Positions 1-11,386 of a stretch of 64,000 nucleotides of DNA are shown in pieces. The notes under the pieces are model-generated. The model did no database searches. It saw nothing but the letters and a program-made list of their open reading frames with translations, and was not told where the DNA came from. This DNA comes from Brachypterus glaber (Eukaryota > Arthropoda > Insecta > Coleoptera > Kateretidae): positions 496,001-560,000 of the forward strand of contig OY294049.1 of the NCBI GenBank assembly GCA_958510825.1. Direction: 5' to 3'. The position numbers and the translations under genes are program-made. How positions within the stretch are numbered: position 1 is the stretch's first letter; the number at the start of each line of letters is the position of its first letter.

Positions 1-77
1 TCACCATTGCCCAGGGTGGTGTGCTTCCCAACATCCAAGCCGTTCTCTTGCCAAAGAAGACCGAAAAGAAGGCTTAA
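1..77 (+). CDS. His2A: Histone H2A, C-terminal end (partial, cut by window edge)
   Basis: This is the last 25 codons of the H2A gene of the unit that starts outside the window. The encoded tail ends in KKTEKKA and a TAA stop and matches the complete H2A copies base for base. It is followed by the histone 3' stem-loop, so it is the functional gene end and not a fragment. Confidence 0.95.
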   Translation, partial: TIAQGGVLPNIQAVLLPKKTEKKA

Positions 78-126
78 ACTGTTGGAGAATCATCATCAAA
101 AAAAAAAACACACAACAGCATAGAAC

Positions 127-142
127 GGCCCTTCTCAGGGCC
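127..142 (+). terminator. H2A histone 3' processing stem-loop
   Basis: The stem is GGCCCT/AGGGCC with a TCTC loop, followed by ACAA, 49 nt after the H2A stop. This is the 6-bp stem, 4-nt loop form bound by SLBP on replication-dependent histone mRNAs. A purine-rich AAAAAGAATT about 20 nt downstream is a candidate U7 snRNA site (histone downstream element). Confidence 0.9.
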
Positions 143-210
143 ACAATTTGTTTACTGTATAAAAAGAATTTACTGCTTCCGTAGTGTGTTGTTCAAGTGT
201 AGTAGGTATA

Positions 211-520
211 TGCCGTACATACGGTACACTTAGTGTGTGAGTGATGTCACGAATATCGGTGACGTACGTCCACTCGGTAGTGTTTGATTTGGACTGTTTA
301 CCGTAACACACGGTAATTACTGTTTGTCTGCCACCGTACATACGGTGTTTGTTGTGCACAAAGATATAGTATTCACGGTACTTGGTTTTATGGATATTTA
401 CCGTACACACGGCACTTGGTAGTGTTCACCGTACACACGGTGAGGTGATTAGTGTCTAACACCGTACGTACGTCAGTACGGTGTTTTTTCACGAATATAG
501 TGTTCACCGTACACACGGTA
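211..520. repeat. Dyad array with ACCGTACAYACGGT-type palindromes (unit 1)
   Basis: Seven short inverted repeats built on CCGTA/TACGG lie at 213-224, 300-314, 332-347, 401-412, 427-442, 460-483 and 505-520. The one at 460-483 has 8-bp arms (CACCGTAC/GTACGGTG). A perfect 10-bp palindrome GACGTACGTC is at 261-270. The array sits between the H2A 3' end and the 5S gene in every unit. Function unknown. Confidence 0.8.
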
Positions 521-1024
521 CTTTTTTTTGTGTTTGTAAGTGCTTGCCAGAAGTGATTGATAAGAAGTCACAAGCAAGTCCAAACGAGCCGAATAGGTGC
601 CGCCTCTTCGAGGTGAGTCTTAGATATAAGGATGCACGTCGAACGAACTGGTATCTAGAAGAACTAAAAAAAAAAATACCGCCGCCAACAAAATAGTGCT
701 TTCCCCTGTTAAATCAAAAACGAAAACTTTGTTTTTTTTTAAAAAAAGCCTACAACTTTGGATAATCAATCAACCTATGTTCAAAATTTCAAGTCTTTAG
801 CCCGAAGCGTTCTTGAGTTCTCGTGGTCACAAATTTCCCGGACACACAGACAGACAGAATTTTTTTGTAATTTTACGGAAATCATATTTTTTTGGATATA
901 AAAACTCCGGAAACGTAAAAAAAAGCGTTAAATTTTTTTTTCGAAATTGATCGGCAGTCGACCTGTTAAGACATCTCCTTTCGTTCTTCTTCAATTACAA
1001 TCCAACTCGAAATTTGAAGAAAAA

Positions 1025-1055
<31 letters not shown>

Positions 1056-1212
1056 GTTTGGACTTTTTCGTTCCAAACGAAAATTGATAGAAAAAAAAAA
1101 TTGAAAAAAAAAATTCGAAAAAATTTTTTTTTAAACCATCGATTATTATTGTGCCGCACCCCAAATCGGACCCGCGGAATCCGCGACTTTTTTTTGACTT
1201 TCTGATTTTTAC
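521..1212. other. AT-rich spacer between dyad array and 5S gene
   Basis: No gene is supported here. The stretch holds long A and T runs (A-run near 1031-1055). At 740-870 the sequence around a CAGACAGACAG motif looks like a worn piece of a dispersed arthropod repeat, judged from general appearance only. Short open frames on both strands come from homopolymer runs. Confidence 0.6.
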
Positions 1213-1332
1213 GGCAACGACCATACCACTTTGAGAATGCCAGTTCTCGTCCGATCACTGAAGCCAAGCAAAGTCGGGCGCGGTTAGTACTTGGATGGGT
1301 GACCGCTTGGGAACACCGCGTGCCGTTGCCCC
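1213..1332 (+). rRNA. 5S rRNA: 5S ribosomal RNA (unit 1)
   Basis: About 120 nt with the eukaryotic 5S layout. The ends GGCAACG (1213-1219) and CGTTGCC (1324-1330) pair as helix I. The internal control region is clear: CCAAGCAAAGTCGGGCGCGG (A-box and intermediate element side) and GGATGGGTGACCGCTTGG (C-box). A T6 run starting at 1333 is a Pol III terminator. The middle and 3' halves resemble insect 5S closely, while loop B/helix III bases differ from Drosophila. The gene is transcribed on the + strand, away from H2A and towards the H4 3' end. Linkage of 5S to histone repeats is known in some arthropods (e.g. Artemia). Exact 3' end is uncertain by 1-2 nt. Confidence 0.93.
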
Positions 1333-1602
1333 TTTTTTGTTTTCGTTTGGACGTTTTTTTTTTTTGCGAAGATTCTTGCATTACAGCCGGTCAGAGCATG
1401 CATCATCCCCTGATTTGGAATTCCCTCTAATCGGATTTTAATTCTCGCATTTCTCGATTTATCCATATTACGTAGGTACTGATGTAAAATGTCAACAGAG
1501 GTAGGTACATACACTCGTACACATTTATTTTATTTTATACGGCTGAAATTAAACAAAACATTGGGCAAGGGTAAATTCCTTTTCTCTGATGAGAGAACTT
1601 GT

Positions 1603-1618
1603 GGTTCTGAAAAGAACC
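1603..1618 (-). terminator. H4 histone 3' processing stem-loop (unit 1)
   Basis: On the minus strand the stem is GGTTCT/AGAACC with a TTTC loop and ACAA flank, 37 nt past the H4 stop. A purine run CAGAGAAAAGGAATT just downstream is a candidate U7 site. Confidence 0.9.
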
Positions 1619-1655
1619 GTTTTTCTTTGTGTTTTCGTTTTTGTCAACGTTGGTT

Positions 1656-2613
<958 letters not shown>

Positions 2614-2667
2614 TTTAGTTGCGTTTCTTTAGGGTCGTCCAGTCGACAAAATCACAACAAAAAAAAC

Positions 2668-2683
2668 GGTTCTTTTCAGAACC
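2668..2683 (+). terminator. H3 histone 3' processing stem-loop (unit 1)
   Basis: Stem GGTTCT/AGAACC with a TTTC loop and ACAAA flank. AGAGAAAAAGAT about 17 nt downstream is a candidate U7 pairing site. Confidence 0.9.
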
Positions 2684-3491
<808 letters not shown>

Positions 3492-3662
3492 AAAAGACTC
3501 ATGGAACAGTACCTTTGTCCATTACACCTTGTGATTTATTTATTTATTATGTGATATTACCTGTGATAATTTTAAAATGTTCACCGTGATAGAACCGTGC
3601 AAACTATCTGCGAACTCAAAGTAATAGTCTCTTCTTTTTTACAAACGCTCACTATTTCCAAC

Positions 3663-3663
<1 letters not shown>

Positions 3664-3732
<69 letters not shown>
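3664..3732. repeat. (AAT)n microsatellite, unit 1
   Basis: About 23 AAT/ATA repeats, the shortest of the six units. Confidence 0.95.
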
Positions 3733-3944
3733 TGTCGAGAGTATATGTAAAAATTCGGATTTATAAAACAGCAAAATCTGCTATCCAATACGAGCGATCG
3801 AAAGAAAAACTAATACAAGATACGTCTTTGTTCTTCTTCTATATCGCGCTGTAAACATTTTCAAAAATTGCGGCGAGGGGCATCAGGTGGGTAAAAATTT
3901 TCAACGTTTGATGTAAGATTCTTTTTTCTCCGAATAAAATTTGT

Positions 3945-3960
3945 GGCCCTGAAAAGGGCC
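3945..3960 (-). terminator. H1 histone 3' processing stem-loop (unit 1)
   Basis: Minus-strand stem GGCCCT/AGGGCC with a TTTC loop, 59 nt past the H1 stop. A purine-rich GGAGAAAAAAGAATC follows as candidate U7 site. Confidence 0.9.
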
Positions 3961-4019
3961 ATTTAATGTCGAACACGACGTCGTAGAATCGGTGCTTGTG
4001 CAACAACTTTGGTGACCGT

Positions 4020-4730
4020 TCACTTCTTTCTCTTGGGAGAGGCGGCTTTTTTGGCCTTCGACGCGGCCGGAGATTTGGCGGTTTTCGGTTTGGGTGCCTT
4101 CGGTTTCTTGGTCGGACCGGCCTTGTTTGATTTTTTCGCCTTCGACGGAGACTTGGTGGGTTTCGCGGCGGCGGCGGCGGCTGCAGTCTTGGCCACGGGT
4201 TTTTTCTCGGCCACGGCCTTTTTTGCCTTGGCTGCGACTGCGGTCTTTTTCTCGGCCTTCTTCGCTTTGGGTGTTGCAGCTTTCTTGGCGGTCTTCGGTT
4301 TGTCGGTGGACGCGGCGGCGGCGGCGCCGCCACGTTTGGCCGGAGATTTTTTGGCCCTGCTGGCGGTCGTCTTTTTCTCGGCCTTCTTGGCGGCACCACC
4401 AGTTGCTGCTGCGGCCAACTTGAACGATCCGGACGCTCCCTTGCCCTTGGTCTGTACCAAAGCTCCGGAGACGACGGCCGATTTCAGGTACTTCTTGATG
4501 AAGGGGGCCACTTTTTCGGCGTCGACTTTGTAGTTGGAAACCAGGTATTTTTTGATCGCCTGTAATGAGGAACCTCCGCGTTCTTTCAACGCTTTGATCG
4601 CGTTGTTTACCATTTCGGAGGTTGGCGGATGTGTCGGCTTCGCGCGAGGATTAGGCACTTTCTTCTCCTTCTTCGTGGGTGTCTGGGCCTGAGCAGCAAC
4701 GGCGGAAGCTTGATTTTCGGTATCGGCCAT
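4020..4730 (-). CDS. His1: Linker histone H1 (unit 1)
   Basis: A 236-aa protein with the three-part H1 layout. There is a short polar N-terminus (1-30), a winged-helix globular H15 domain at about 31-105 ([20 protein letters not shown], then [16 protein letters not shown] and KGASGSFKL), and a lysine/alanine/proline tail to the end with several SPAK/TPKAKK-type motifs. It binds linker DNA at the nucleosome entry and exit. Length fits insect H1 (about 200-260 aa). It has its own TATA box and stem-loop. The strongly basic tail makes long GC-rich shadow frames on the other strand. Confidence 0.97.
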   Translation of the reverse strand: MADTENQASAVAAQAQTPTKKEKKVPNPRAKPTHPPTSEMVNNAIKALKERGGSSLQAIKKYLVSNYKVDAEKVAPFIKKYLKSAVVSGALVQTKGKGASGSFKLAAAATGGAAKKAEKKTTASRAKKSPAKRGGAAAAASTDKPKTAKKAATPKAKKAEKKTAVAAKAKKAVAEKKPVAKTAAAAAAAKPTKSPSKAKKSNKAGPTKKPKAPKPKTAKSPAASKAKKAASPKRKK

Positions 4731-4810
4731 GACAGTGGGTTATTTTTCGGAAAAAAATCTGTCGATCTGGTTACACTCGGCGAGAATGTATATAAATTCT
4801 CATTTCGCCA
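4731..4810 (-). promoter_or_regulatory. H1 promoter (unit 1)
   Basis: A clear TATA box, TTTATATA on the minus strand, lies at 4789-4796, 59 nt upstream of the H1 ATG. This is the only stand-alone histone promoter of the unit. Confidence 0.8.
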
Positions 4811-5340
4811 AGTGTTTTGACCGTATCGGAGCGAACGGACGGGGGACTGAACGAGCGTACTCGACTCTGGCGGCAGGCCCGGCTTCTTTCGTGATGGCAC
4901 CGCGTTCGCAGGGTCCCGCTCGGGGTCAATCTGTGGGAACGGCGGGACTCCAGAGGTGCCGTCCTCGGCCGAGGTGGACGGTGAGGGCTTTCATCTGTCG
5001 CCCGGATCGAACGCGGATCGTCTGTTTGACCGAGAGCTTTGTCGAAACGCCGTCGAAAGATGGAGTTCCCATAGTTTGAACATCGACGTCCAGCTTTTCG
5101 GCGTCGCATCGGCCCGCCAGCACGGAAATGCAATTTTCCGGAGGGCGCGGACCGAAAGGCTGAAGTGTCCAGATTGGAAATGTGCGGCCATCATACCGTT
5201 GAGGGCGATATTTCAAATGGAAATAGGTGTCGAGCGCGAGCGTGTCGGCTGAACCGGCAAACGGTTTGCAACACCAGGAGAACGTGGAAATTTCTGCGCC
5301 CGGCCCGTAGTCGGTACCGGGACAAATGCAATGTTATGGG
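4811..5340. other. GC-rich island upstream of H1 (unit 1)
   Basis: About 530 bp of GC-rich, CpG-rich sequence inside an otherwise AT-rich spacer, immediately upstream of the H1 promoter. Overlapping open frames occur in four frames (up to 120 codons) but none resembles a known protein, and this many frames is expected from low stop-codon density. A dyad AACCG/CGGTT is near 5252-5267. It may be an extended H1 regulatory region or an untranslated RNA gene; function unknown. Confidence 0.5.
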
Positions 5341-5718
5341 CTAAAGATGACTTCGATTATCAAACTTATTCGAAAGAAAAAAAAACTAAATTTCCACGGG
5401 TGCGATCTTCGAGGAGATAGCACTTCTTACTTGTCACGTCGCGTCAAAACTTGTGATATCTTGACCTAAAAATAGTCAGTATTGGCGCAATTGAAAAGTT
5501 ACTGACTTTTTTTTTTATAACTGATCTCTTGATCCCGGATAAGGTCAGTCGGTCGTTCGCATGAATCGTTTTTTATTTCTAAAGTTCGGGTTTTCCCGAA
5601 ACATCGCCCTGCGCACTGAATTGTTAAAATCGTTAAGTAACGGCCTGCAGCAACTTTCTTTCCGCATTTAATTCGACAGGACGTTTTTTATTCGTTAATG
5701 AAAAATATTATTCCGCTT

Positions 5719-5736
5719 CTATTATTATTATTATTA

Positions 5737-5801
<65 letters not shown>

Positions 5802-5835
5802 GTATCATCATCATCATCATCATCATTGTTTTTAT

Positions 5836-5873
<38 letters not shown>

Positions 5874-5885
5874 TAATAATAATTA
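5719..5885. repeat. Compound (TTA)n(CAT)n(AAT)n microsatellite, unit 1
   Basis: TTA repeats, then about eight CAT repeats, then an AAT tract. The TTA and AAT parts are complementary and could fold back on each other. Confidence 0.95.
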
Positions 5886-6290
5886 TTGTTCGTTATTTTG
5901 TAAATCATGATTATTATTTGCAAAACAAAAAAGTTAAAGTCCTACCATATTTGATTCAGGGAAACCGACTTTTAATAGAATTTTCGGAAAGATCGGTAAT
6001 TTTAATAAAATTAATCGATTTTTTTTTTTTTACTGTCGATCTTTTCACTATCGATTCTTTTTTTTTCTTTGAATCGATCTTATAGAATCGCAAAAATTCG
6101 GTAAAATCTTTTTTTTTAATTTTTCTTTTCTACGCCCAAATTTCTAGAGATTGGTTTGTACTGTACAATTATTAAAAATTAAAAAAAAATCGTAAAAAGT
6201 CCAAACGATTTGCAAAAAAAAAAATTAATATTGGTATATGGTAGACTGATGATGACTGGGTAAATGCTTTTTTTTTTTTACAAAAATTGT

Positions 6291-6306
6291 GGTTCTGAAA
6301 AGAACC
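6291..6306 (-). terminator. H2B histone 3' processing stem-loop (unit 1)
   Basis: Minus-strand stem GGTTCT/AGAACC, loop TTTC, 32 nt past the H2B stop. The downstream stretch is an A-run, so a U7 site is less clear than for the other genes. Confidence 0.9.
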
Positions 6307-6338
6307 GTTTTATGATTTATCAGCAGACACAGCACAGC

Positions 6339-6710
6339 TTATTTCGAGCTGGTGTATTTGGTCACGGCTTTCGTGCCTTCGCTGACGGCGTGCTTGGCCA
6401 ATTCACCGGGCAACAAAAGACGCACCGCAGTCTGGATTTCCCTACTGGTGATGGTCGATCTTTTGTTGTAGTGAGCCAAACGGGAAGCTTCGGCGGCGAT
6501 TCTCTCGAAGATGTCGTTGACGAAGCTGTTCATGATGCTCATGGCTTTGCTCGAGATACCGGTGTCGGGATGTACTTGTTTCAACACTTTGTAAATGTAG
6601 ATTGCGTACGATTCCTTCCTCCTCTTCTTCTTTTTCTTGTCATTTTTGGAGATGTTTTTCTGGGCTTTTCCGGCCTTTTTGGCGGCCTTTCCGCTAGTCT
6701 TCGGTGGCAT
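6339..6710 (-). CDS. His2B: Histone H2B (unit 1)
   Basis: A 123-aa core histone that pairs with H2A. The protein starts [19 protein letters not shown], has the histone fold from about residue 35 ([20 protein letters not shown]) and ends AVTKYTSSK with the conserved ubiquitylation lysine. The frame is open for 24 more codons upstream to an ATG at 6782. That start is rejected because it lies upstream of the TATA-like box at 6767-6773, so it would not be in the mRNA, and because it is not conserved in H2B. Confidence 0.98.
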   Translation of the reverse strand: MPPKTSGKAAKKAGKAQKNISKNDKKKKKRRKESYAIYIYKVLKQVHPDTGISSKAMSIMNSFVNDIFERIAAEASRLAHYNKRSTITSREIQTAVRLLLPGELAKHAVSEGTKAVTKYTSSK

Positions 6711-6871
6711 TCTGTGTCGGTCGAATGCGATGTCGAAAGTAAAAAAAGAGGCACCTTTGGGATCCGTTTTAAACGCTCGCATCTAACATGGCCACGCCCC
6801 CGAACTATCGGTCTCGGGGATTGGTGGGGTTAGAGTCGATAAATAGGAGGTCGAATAAAATTTTGGCCATA
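6711..6871. promoter_or_regulatory. Divergent H2B-H2A promoter, cut by element A1 (unit 1)
   Basis: For H2B (minus strand) TTTAAAA is at 6767-6773, predicting a start near 6743. For H2A (+) GATAAATA is at 6838-6845, predicting a start near 6868-6870. CCAAT (minus strand) is at 6821-6825 and a GCCACGCCCC box at 6791-6800. Element A1 begins at 6872, so the H2A TATA now lies about 4.9 kb from the H2A start codon. Confidence 0.8.
6860..6871 (+). repeat. Target-site duplication of A1, left copy
   Basis: ATTTTGGCCATA is repeated at 11699-11710. The uninterrupted sequence in units 2, 3 and 5 has it once. The 12-bp length matches the duplication at A3. Confidence 0.9.
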
Positions 6872-7033
6872 ACAGGACAGTGACAGTGAAGAGGTCAGAC
6901 GTCGCCCAGCAGATTTCCATTGAGTAAGATTATTTTGGTATATAATTATTCTAACTAACATATGCTCACTTGTAAGCTTGCTTGCTAAGTGTTGCAGCCC
7001 TTTTCACACTGTGGACTTAAGCCAATTCCCACG

Positions 7034-7142
7034 AACCGCTGAGGCTGGCGGTTTGGTGTGTTAAAGGTTCCCTGAGACCCCAACCACTAACAATTAGTGC
7101 TTAACACTACACCCCCCCCCCGCCCGGGGCCACCCAGGCCCC
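7034..7142 (+). promoter_or_regulatory. Three hairpins and a C-tract in the element A 5' UTR
   Basis: Perfect inverted repeats AACCGC/GCGGTT (7034-7053), CACTAA/TTAGTG (7085-7099) and GGGGCC/GGCCCC (7126-7142) follow one another, with a C-run at about 7112-7121. All are present in A2. They sit directly before ORF1 and may affect its translation. Confidence 0.6.
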
Positions 7143-7188
7143 CGAGAACACTACTTCTATTTTTTCCCTTCGAAATTCAAAAACCACT

Positions 7189-8651
7189 ATGGCTGAAAAT
7201 ATCGACGCCACCATGGCAAACTTCCCGAACCAACAAATGTCAGACTACTTCCAAGATCAAATCAAGGCCCAGACAGAGCACTATAAAATCCAGGCTGAAT
7301 CACATAAAAATCAGCTCGTATTCCTTCAGACACAACTAGCCACCGCAAACGAGACCATCAATGGACTCCGCGAGGAAATTTCCCGCCTCTCCTCTCAAAT
7401 AGGGACACTCTTATCCCAAAAAACCCAAACTCCCACCCAAGAGCTCTCCGATGCCCCCGATCATTTCGAAACGGACATGTCCGTAGTAGAGACTGATTCG
7501 GACTCAGTCCGGTCCCCCTTGCCTCCCCGCGCAAGCGCTTAAACCGGCGCAGAAGGAAACACAAATTAAATTCAGACCTAGAAGAAAAACCCGCTAAGAC
7601 CCAAAAAACCCCGGCAAAGCGACTGCCTCCGAAGAAGTCGCTAACCCTCCGGCTCAGGGCCCCAACCCCCGTTACGGCCCCTGTAAACCCAAAAACCCAA
7701 GCTACTGGCCCAGGAACCCCCCCCGACCAGGAAGCCCACAAAACCCCCAAAATCCCCCCCATCATCATTCGAGCCCCTGAAAAATGGCTAGCCTTGTCCC
7801 GCCACTTCAACTCCCAAAAAGTAAACATCCTCCACGCGAAAAATACCTCCGAAGGAGTGCAAATTCGCACCCAGACCAGTGACGACTTCCGCAAAGTCAC
7901 TAGGCACTTAGACACCGAAAAAATTCCCTATCATAGTTTTACCCTCCCGGAGGACAAGGCAATCCACGCCGTAATCCGGGGAATCCCCACCCAGATAGAC
8001 GTCGCAGACGTCCAAGCCGCTCTTATCGAGCGTGGCTACCTCCCCACGTCAGTCGCGAGAATGACGCGCACTAAAGACAAGACCCCCATGCCCCTGATCC
8101 TAGTCATCCTCCCCAAGGTGACAGGACAACAGCACCCCATATTTAAAGAGACTAGGCTTCTACACCTAGTCATAAAGGTCGAAAGCCAGACCTATAAACC
8201 CAAATTCAGGCAATGTCACAAATGCCAACTCTTCGGCCACTCCCAGGCCAATTGCAACGCCCCGGCCAAATGCGTAAAATGCGCACAAGACCACCACACA
8301 ACAAAGTGTGAAAAACCCCGTCACACGGACGCAAAATGCGCCAACTGCCTGGGCCCCCACACGGCAAACTATCATAAATGCCCCAAACACCCATCAAACA
8401 TCGCTCCAACCCATACAAGGGTCATACCCCCAACCCAAAAATTCACCCCGGGCATCTCCTACGCCCAAAAGGCAACCAACGCCGCCACCCCACAACAACC
8501 CAAGGCGGCCCCAGGTCCCAGTGCAAATCCCCCCAATATTTTTGATCAATCCCAAATTTCAAAAATCCACACCTTCATGCAAGAATTCGCCAGCTTCATA
8601 CAGGCTTTTGGCTCCCTTCAATTACCCAATCTAGGCCCCCAAAATGTCTAG
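7189..8651 (+). pseudogene. Element A1 ORF1 (gag-like nucleic-acid chaperone), frameshifted
   Basis: The equivalent in A2 is an open 488-aa frame. Here the frame is lost at C-runs near 7514, 7609, 7645 and 7666, each one C shorter than in A2 or A4, leaving open parts 7189-7542 and about 7794-8651. The C-terminal part keeps the PRE_C2HC-like region and three CCHC knuckles (CHKCQLFGHSQANC, CVKCAQDHHTTKC, CANCLGPHTANYHKC). A second in-frame ATG at 7213 has a strong GCCACCATGG context and could be the real start. It overlaps ORF2 by 8 nt. Confidence 0.88.
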
Positions 8652-11386
8652 ACAAACAAAACCCAGAGCCCTTAAAATAGTCACCTGGAACGCTGATAGC
8701 CTCAATTCAAAAAAACCGGAACTCATAGAATTTCTACACGAAAATCAAATAGATATAGCCCTCATCCAAGAGACTGGTCTTAAACCACATCATAGGGGTA
8801 CCATACCCAACTATTCCTGCTACCGTAACGATAGACTCCAGGACCGCAAAGGAGGCACAGCAATCTATATCAAAAAACACATATCTCACGATCTTCTTCA
8901 TGCGCCCCCCACACAAAGCGATCAAGTCGAAACTACCTCCATATTCGTCAACATGCACGACAATTCCAAATTCAGGATCGTGTCCCTCTACAAACCCCCA
9001 AATAAGGAGGTCAGACCGCCGACTTCGAAGGCTACTTTAACGACAATCATCCAACAATCCTAGCCGGAGACTTGAATTGCAAACACGCCCTTTGGCACTC
9101 TAGAACAACTACGGCCAACGGCCGTAGGCTTTACGAAATATTACAACGTAACCATATAATGGTTACCGCACCCGATTCCCCAACCCACTATGGCCACGGC
9201 CTTCCTGATATCCTTGACATCGTTTTGTATAAAAACACGACACTAAACATTAACATCGAACTAAGACACGAACTAAGCTCCGACCACCTTCCAATCATTA
9301 TCACGGCAGGAGGCATACCAACCGCAAATCACACCAAAAAAACCGTTTACAACTTCTCCTATATATCCGAACTCCTAGAAAGCAACACCAAAATCAATTC
9401 AATAAATTCCGTCCAAGAACTAGATATTGCAGTAACCACCCTCACCAATACCATAAAATCCGCAATGGACAGCGCCAAATTAATCAAAAAAGTAGATATC
9501 CAAAACCACAGGACCTTCCCCGAGATCTCAAAGACTTAATCAGAGAGAAAAACCGACTTCTTCGTCGTGCACGCACCCTCCAAGACCCCCATATTAAACG
9601 CGAAGCAAACAGACTTACCCAGGAAGTCAAAGACCGACTAAACGTACTAGCAAATTCCGCTGGGAGGGAAAAATAAAGTCACTCAACCCCCAGGATAGAT
9701 CACTTTGGAGAATGGCCAAAACCCTATCCCTCGACCACCAACGAGGCATGCCCCCAATTCACGGCGAAAGAGGAGTCGTCTACTCCACCCCCGAAAAAGC
9801 CGAAGCATTTGCTGACGCAATGCGGAAACAATTTCAACCAAACCCTCCAATCCCCCCCGACTCCGACTCCGAATCAGAGACCGACTCCGAGCCCGACTCG
9901 GACGACGAGAACTACGAGCAACTCATGCATGAAAGAGACATAAACCACATCTATAATAGAGTCACTAACCAAGTCGAAAACGACATTATCACCCCCACAT
10001 CCCCCGAGGAAATCAAACGCATCATCAAAAATCTCCCAAAAAGGAAAGCCCCCGGTCCCGACCAAATACCGAATAAAATTCTTAAAATACTCCCCCGGAA
10101 AACCATTATGGAAATCGTTAACATTGTTAACGCAATGCTCAGACTGCGCCACTTTCCAAAGCCCTGGAAAACGCAGACGTAATAGTTATCAAAAAACCCG
10201 GACAAAATCCAACTTTTGCTGAAAGCTACCGCCCCATAAGCCTCCTTTCCTCCCTAGGCAAAATAGCCGAGAAAGTCATACTAACCAGACTTCAAACTCT
10301 AGTTGAAGAACTAAATCTCCTTCCAAATGAGCAATTCGGCTTCCGAAACAGACACTCCACAGTCCACCAGGTAGCTCGCCTGGTAGACTCTGTAACGGAC
10401 GGACTAAATAGGCGCGAAGCCGCGGGACTGATCCTCCTGGACATCGCAAAAGCCTTCGATAAGGTTTGGCACAAAGGTCTTGTAGCCAAACTCCACTTTC
10501 TCGGCCTCCCCCAGGCATCACCAAACTCATAGCCTCCTTCCTCAAAGGCAGAGATTTTCAGATAAAAATAGGCGACTGTAAGTCCAACACCCGCCGCATC
10601 AGAGCTGGCGTGCCACAAGGTTCCCCACTATCCCCCCTTCTGTACAACCTCTTTACGGCAGATATTCCAAAAACACAGGGCACTGAACTAGCCCTGTTCG
10701 CCGATGACACCGGCATCCTAGCAAAAGCCAGAAACCCCCAGCGCATCCATATCGCCCTCCAGCGCCAAATGGATGCCCTAATCAAATGGTTCTCCAAATG
10801 GAAAATCAAAGTAAACGCCAATAAAACCAAAGGCATCCTAATCTCTAGGATTAGAAGAGGCCCACCCCAACCCATTCAGATAAATGGCCACCCCATTAAC
10901 TGGGAAAACCATGCCAAATACCTCGGCATTACAATCTCCAAAAACTTGACGTGGGATCAGCACGTCAAAAACACCCTCCAAATAGCAAATTGCCGCCTCT
11001 CCAAACTCTATCCCTTAATAGGCAGAAAGAGTCCCCTATCCATTAAAAACAAACTTCTTCTTTACAACCAAACCCTAAAGCCGGTACTTCTTTACGGAGC
11101 CCCAGCCTGGAATAAAATCACCCTTAACAAAACGCTCTCAGCAAAACTTCAGGCCTTCCAAAACAAGGCACTCAGAATATGCCTCGATGCCCCCTGGTTC
11201 ATGAGGAACAACCAAATACACAGAGATCTCGAAATGCCCCTCCTAAAAACGGAAATCATCCGCTACAGCACGTCTTTTATACAAGACAATCTAGATCACC
11301 CAAACCCCCTCATTTCAAACTTTCTAGATTACGATCATGAAATACACAACACTCACAAAAAGATCAAGAACGTCCTCAACCAGTAA
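8644..11386 (+). pseudogene. Element A1 ORF2 (APE endonuclease and reverse transcriptase), frameshifted
   Basis: Compared with the intact 915-codon ORF2 of A4, this copy is one base short at five homopolymers (about 9016, 9506, 9657, 10168 and 10508). That gives open pieces 8644-9063, 9072-9539, 9712-10182 and 10466-11386. All endonuclease and RT motifs are still encoded piecewise (GDLN, SDHLP, AFDKVW, FADD). The even pattern of -1 changes in C-runs could be real decay or long-read consensus error. Confidence 0.9.

Noticed and set aside
135..410. Recurring 91-codon frame on the minus strand downstream of H2A
   Set aside because: It runs through the dyad array, is low in complexity, resembles no protein and overlaps the H2A 3' processing region.
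481..696. Recurring 71-codon frame on the + strand in the H2A-5S spacer
   Set aside because: It is open in each unit only because units are identical; there is no promoter or protein similarity, and its end lies in an A-run.
1028..1381. Minus-strand frame across the 5S gene
   Set aside because: It is antisense to 5S rRNA and homopolymer-rich (poly-F and poly-K).
3839..4533. Long frames overlapping H1 on both strands
   Set aside because: Shadow frames of the lysine/alanine-rich H1 coding sequence.
4771..5252. Several frames of 67-120 codons in the GC-rich island
   Set aside because: They overlap each other in many frames as expected from GC-rich sequence; no family recognised and no clear start context or neighbour.
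6711..6782. Upstream ATG extending H2B to 147 aa
   Set aside because: It lies upstream of the H2B TATA-like box, so it is outside the mRNA, and in unit 6 the insertion removes it while the 123-aa frame remains.
7358..7915. Minus-strand frame of 185 codons opposite element A ORF1
   Set aside because: Shadow of ORF1 in C-rich sequence; no similarity to a known protein.
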